The position numbers and the translations under genes were made by a program. A model generated the notes under the pieces. That model did no database searches and was not told the origin of the DNA. It was given only the letters and a program-made list of their open reading frames with translations. Positions 8,621 through 11,997 of a stretch of 11,997 nucleotides of DNA are shown one piece after another (position 1 is the stretch's first letter; each line of letters starts with the position of its first letter). The stretch comes from Hymenopellis radicata. Taxonomy: Eukaryota > Basidiomycota > Agaricomycetes > Agaricales > Physalacriaceae. The stretch is from assembly GCA_015501595.1 (NCBI GenBank), contig JADNRX010001261.1, positions 1 to 11,997 of the forward strand. The letters are read 5' to 3'.

Positions 8621-10688
8621 TTAATATTCCATCGACCTCTCAATCATCCTTGTCAAATGCATCCTTCCATCTTCGCCCACGAAGTTGCCGATACCAGGAG
8701 CCAGGTCCAGCACACGCCGTTGCGGAAGCGTTCCCTCCACCAATCGTTCGATATCTGCCGAAGTATACCTGAGACGCGTCAACACCTACGATAATTAACA
8801 AAGTTGAAAACACCTACCCGACGGCTTTCAGTCCCGAGGAACGCCGAGACCATCAAGGAAGCGAGCGATGGCTTCATAAAGGTGAAGTCCAATATCTGAA
8901 TCTGGGATGGCAACAATCGATGGATCAGAGACAGTAGTCCCTGCGAAGATTGCGAGCGCTTGACGGTGTCGGTCCGGTGATGAAGGCGCGGTGAACTGGA
9001 ATACTAAGAGCGCGTTAGAACCGTAGCGGTACTGCAGAACGAGACATATTACCAGCCGGTCCAGTTAGTGCAACGCTAATGACTGATAAACATGAATCCC
9101 AGAGACCGAGGCGGACGATACATACCTAACACCATGTGGGATAATAGGATGGTCCAGAAGATACCCAGGATGTTTATACTTCGGCCCCTTCTTGTTGAGG
9201 CCTGAGATCTGCAGGAGACTCGTGAACACCCATATGATTAATTGAACATAGAGCAACGCACAGGATAACTCATTCCATGACACAAATGCACGCCTGCATT
9301 ACCGAATCCAATACCAGCGAATGAAGCAGCCAACCTGCGCTGTACGTCAGTATCCCATACGATAGACGACGGTAGACTTACAGCATCTGTCTTCTAGCCT
9401 CCTCGTCTTCGACGTTCTTGGCGACGCGAGGCAGATATTTCACGGTGGTCTGTAAAGCCCACAGAGAGAAGATATCTGCGACGGGGTTGCTTCCTTGATA
9501 TGCTGGTCGAAGGATGGGGTTTGCCGGCCGTGGTGTACGTTCCGTATACCTGAGGAATTATGAGCAGATGGTAATTGATAGGAATAAATAGACGTGCGGA
9601 ATAGCAGTGTAGCTTTCCATACTATGGAACAAGACGTCGAGACCGGCACTGATGTGGACCTCTCTCGGACACGATTCCGTGTTCATAGTGTCCTTCGCTG
9701 CTGTGTCAGCTTGAGCATGAAGTCGATGCGGGTACATACCACTATCCCGAGGATTGGTTTCAGAGCGCGACTTGCTATGCCAGTCTTGAATGACTTGGAC
9801 GTGATATCAACGATAGCCGCCCCGGTCGTTTCAGACCCTGTACCAGCAGTTGTGGGAATAGCTATCAAAGGTCGGAGCTTCTCAGATATAGGGAGACCTT
9901 TGCCCACTGGGGCGTTGATGAAGTCCATAAGATCGGCATCCTTGTATACCGTGAACCTGGGACGCGTCAAAAACAAGTCGGGCGAGCATCTAAGGATCAT
10001 ACAAGTTGGCAGCCTTTGCGGTGTCAATGACACTTCCGCCTCCGACGCTGAACGACAGTCAGCATTTACTGAAGGACCTGGTTTAATCAACATACGCCAA
10101 GAAGTGACTAAAGTCGTGTTTGCGGGCCCAAGCGATGGCATCGCGCCAGCTGTCCTCAGTAGGCTCGGCTACGACTCTATCGTACACCTCAAAAGGCAGG
10201 TCTTGTTGCGCTTGTAAAGAGTCCAACGCCTACAACCATCCGAGTAAGTATCAGTGGATAGTTCGGCCGACCCGGCCGGCACAACGCACTGTCTTCATCG
10301 GTCGCAGACGCGCAATGACGGGGTCCGTGAAGACGCCGACCTATTTCGAGATGAGTGCACGACTTCAACGCATTCAACGTTTGTCCGACCTTGGTCGCCT
10401 TCAAGTTCTTGAGATCCATGCCAACTTCTCTCGTTACTCCATCTCCGAATCGTAGATTCGACGCAGCGACCTAGGTGGTATAAGCAAGCGTAGCGAATAT
10501 GGGTGCAGACAACAGACCTCGAATGCATACTCCTTCTCGACGTGGTTCACAGGCGTCGCTAGTCTCCGGAGCTGGTTGACTGCGTGGTGGCTGCCAAGGG
10601 TTCCAGCGCCACCGCACCCGTGACACGGACAGGCCGAGTGCTGTGATGCGTTGATGAGGCGGAGAATCGAGTTTCTGCTGGCAGACAT
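8621..10688 (-). CDS. ADHFE1: Mitochondrial hydroxyacid-oxoacid transhydrogenase (iron alcohol dehydrogenase family)
   Basis: Thirteen exons on the minus strand: 10688-10518, 10470-10390, 10340-10290, 10229-10096, 10047-10003, 9956-9740, 9692-9598, 9549-9382, 9334-9262, 9208-9126, 9075-9053, 9003-8818 and 8768-8621. With one missing G restored in length near 8833-8835 the gene has 492 codons (491 residues). The N-terminus [13 protein letters not shown] is basic and Ser-rich, fitting a mitochondrial targeting peptide. [15 protein letters not shown] (147-161) is the nucleotide-binding glycine motif and [12 protein letters not shown] (195-206) the second one. Metal ligands of the family are visible as D252 and H256 in LDVLFH, H340 in CHGMSYP and H370 in IPHGVSV. 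In mammals ADHFE1 oxidises 4-hydroxybutyrate to succinic semialdehyde while reducing 2-oxoglutarate to 2-hydroxyglutarate. Without the missing G, TGA follows PR at about residue 433 and the last 60 residues are lost. The EXPERA gene starts 287 bp away on the other strand. Confidence 0.95.
9053..9075 (-). other. 23-nt microexon of ADHFE1
   Basis: Exon 11, between GT..AG introns 9125-9076 and 9052-9004, contributes only 23 nt, coding for VALTGPA plus the two split codons. Skipping it would shift the frame. Family conservation on both sides (IPHGVS before, VFQFTAP after) fixes its limits. Confidence 0.85.
9550..9597 (-). other. Probable GC-AG intron in ADHFE1
   Basis: The conserved [14 protein letters not shown] segment is restored only if the intron begins at GCACGT (9597) and ends at CTCAG (9550). 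The nearby GT at 9594 leaves the wrong frame. The donor is a poor match to the usual GC-donor consensus GCAAGT, so a one-base sequencing error at a GT donor is an alternative. Confidence 0.6.
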
Positions 10689-10975
10689 ACTCAGTGAGAG
10701 CGTAAGAGAACAAACCAACTGAGTTCATATAAATGCGGGGAAAGCGGCACGTGGGGGAGGCAGGTGATCTTGAGAGTAAAGCCGAACTGGCCGAAGACTT
10801 TGTTTATTCCAAGCCGTTCCTATGCTTACTGTACGCGTCCATGGGAAAGGAGGACGCGATATCAATACACTGAACTGCCAATCTGAACACTTGACTGTTG
10901 AATGGACTGACCATTTCGCCCAGTCGCGGTAATTCAGTAACGCTACAGGCGCATACTCTCTTCACTCTCACCGTC
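10689..10975. promoter_or_regulatory. Divergent promoter region of ADHFE1 and the EXPERA gene
   Basis: The 287 bp between the opposed start codons must serve both genes. A TATAAAT sequence on the plus strand near 10729-10735 lies about 45 bases upstream of the ADHFE1 start but in the opposite orientation, and 240 bases before the EXPERA start, so it is not assigned. Confidence 0.45.
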
Positions 10976-11655
10976 ATGTCCAGCCGCATTCCCTTTCGTC
11001 GCGTCCTTTAGACTTGCTCTATTTCTCTTTCTTCATCGCAAGTCTCGTGGACATTATTGTCTTGGATTAAATTTAACGTCCAGTTGCAGATGCATATCCC
11101 CGCGTCACTCCTAGTGGACCTGCAGGCCCTCCTGTATCCAAACACATACCTGCCATCGTTACCAGAGTGGTATACTGGGTACTCTGCCGACCCTCTTATA
11201 CGCGGCGCTATGCTCAAAGAATCCCAACTTGTTTGGTTCAACTGCTTCCTCTATGTTGAAATGTACGTCTACCCCCAGCCTGCCAGCCGCTCTGACGCCA
11301 ATGACAGGATATTTCAACTTCCTGTCTTTGTCATCGGTGCTCTGGGATTATGGAAGGGCAAGTCGACGCGTCGTTCACCCGTATTTCCAACTCATCCATG
11401 AACACACAGGTTCAAAGTCGATTTACGTCCTCCTGCTCGCCTATGCGGCATCTACAGCGACCACTACCTTCCATGCATCGCATTTGTGATTCACCGCTCC
11501 GATTCGTTAACTACCGAGCAGCTGGTTATGCTACTCTCAAGCTATATACCCTTTTTCTTGTTACCTTCGCTATGGCTGTAGATATGGCCTTGAGGCTGCA
11601 GAATATCGTTCAAACTTCTTTGAGTAAGTTACAACTAAAATTGAGTAGATCCTGA
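10976..11655 (+). CDS. EXPERA-domain membrane protein, TMEM97/sigma-2 receptor type, copy 1 (frame broken)
   Basis: Exons: 10976-11037, 11090-11262, 11308-11357 and 11410-11655; introns 52, 45 and 52 nt. With three one-base gaps closed in length the gene has 178 codons (177 residues), against 176 in human TMEM97. Four hydrophobic segments are expected. Diagnostic residues are D31 in LLVDLQALL, D55 in SADPLIRGAM and E78 in YVEMIFQLPVF, matching human Asp29, Asp56 and the ELVFQLPFF segment. The tail MAVDMALRLQ is polar and basic. The family sits in ER and endolysosomal membranes and is tied to sterol handling; the substrate here is unknown. Breaks: one base missing near 10991-10996, one near 11469-11472, one within 11552-11567. 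Introns 1 and 3 have GC donors. The ATG is chosen because MSSRIP aligns with the start of copy 2, 78 bp downstream. Real decay of one duplicate is possible. Confidence 0.85.
11038..11089 (+). other. GC-AG intron 1 of EXPERA copy 1
   Basis: The donor is GCAAGT, the classic GC-donor consensus, and the acceptor is TTGCAG. Splicing joins SFFI directly to MHIPASLLVD. Copy 2 has an intron at the same codon boundary and phase, but with a GT donor. Confidence 0.75.
11358..11409 (+). other. GC-AG intron 3 of EXPERA copy 1
   Basis: The donor is again GCAAGT, preceded by AAGG, and the acceptor is CACACAG. Only this choice joins LWKG to SKSIYVLLLAY in frame; using the GT two bases later breaks it. Confidence 0.75.
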
Positions 11656-11733
11656 ACGTATGAATTGTTGTAAATACAACATCATGTTACGAGCACTTTT
11701 AAGAAGCGACGAACGCGGTTGTCTCTTACCACC

Positions 11734-11997
11734 ATGTCCTATCAGGCAACACGTGTCCCACTCACTTCTCGGCCCCTGGACCTCGTGTATTTCACGTTCT
11801 TCTTGGTATGAATGTCTTCATGCAACTACGGTATATCAATTGACCCTCCAACGACTGCTAGTGGCACCTCGTCGCGTCTTTTGCGGTCGACTTCCAAGCA
11901 CTATTTATCCTCACACCTGGCTTCCTTCACCCCGAGTACTACATCAGCTTTTCGAATGATCCTCTCATTGGAGGCGCGATGCGGAAAGAGAATAACC
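11734..11997 (+). CDS. EXPERA-domain membrane protein, copy 2 (5' part, cut by window end)
   Basis: Exon 1 is 11734-11805 and exon 2 is 11862 to the window end, separated by a 56-nt intron with GTATGA donor and CTGCTAG acceptor. The visible 69 residues have no break. They follow copy 1 throughout: SRPLDLVYFTFF against SRPLDLLYFSFF, VDFQALF against VDLQALL, and NDPLIGGAMRKE against ADPLIRGAMLKE. D34 and D57 match the family's conserved acidic pair. The ATG has a good context (ACCATG). In place of MHIPAS of copy 1 this copy has WHLVAS, so it has diverged well beyond a recent duplication. It is head-to-tail with copy 1. The rest lies beyond the window. Confidence 0.85.

Noticed and set aside
9550..9602. 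GT donor at 9594 for the ADHFE1 intron
   Set aside because: It gives a frame (VYGTYTTAG) that abandons the strongly conserved [11 protein letters not shown] segment.

Overview
The window looks like genomic DNA of a filamentous basidiomycete fungus, most likely an agaricomycete. Genes are tightly packed on both strands and broken by many very short introns (mostly 45-60 nt, with GT..AG or occasionally GC..AG ends). The encoded proteins are typical of fungi: cytosolic ribosomal protein eS4, a triose-phosphate-translocator family transporter, the Sec14-like protein Sfh5, a mitochondrial hydroxyacid-oxoacid transhydrogenase and EXPERA-fold (sigma-2 receptor type) membrane proteins. I placed the splice sites by hand, requiring conserved protein sequence and frame to continue across each junction.

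Layout: (1) 1-363, no gene seen. (2) 364-2834, minus strand, a six-exon gene for a Crypton-type tyrosine recombinase with a complete R..HxxR..W..Y catalytic set; as read it carries three one-base frame breaks. (3) 2835-4158, about 1.3 kb without a gene, with short inverted and direct repeats. (4) 4159-5235, minus, RPS4 (eS4), five exons, the first coding exon being the ATG alone. (5) 5471-6999, minus, a two-exon transporter of the TPT/SLY41 type. (6) 7171-8482, plus, SFH5, six exons, with one frame break and one in-frame TAG. (7) 8621-10688, minus, an iron-dependent alcohol dehydrogenase family enzyme orthologous to ADHFE1/HOT, 13 exons including a 23-nt microexon, with one frame break. (8) 10976-11655, plus, an EXPERA/TMEM97-like gene with three frame breaks. 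(9) 11734-11997, plus, the 5' part of a second, diverged tandem copy of that gene, cut by the window end.

The genes do not form one pathway. TPT/SFH5 and ADHFE1/EXPERA are divergent pairs with short shared promoter regions (171 and 287 bp); SFH5 and ADHFE1 converge with 138 bp between their stops. The Crypton recombinase is the only mobile-element signal.

One pattern crosses all of this. Eight single-base breaks, almost all in or next to short homopolymer runs, occur in four unrelated genes, and undoing each in length exactly restores codon-divisible genes of 740, 352, 491 and 177 residues. That makes sequencing or assembly error the simplest explanation for most of them, so the recombinase and its neighbours may be intact in the organism. 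The TAG in SFH5 is a different kind of lesion and deserves separate checking. I see no convincing new multi-gene system here.
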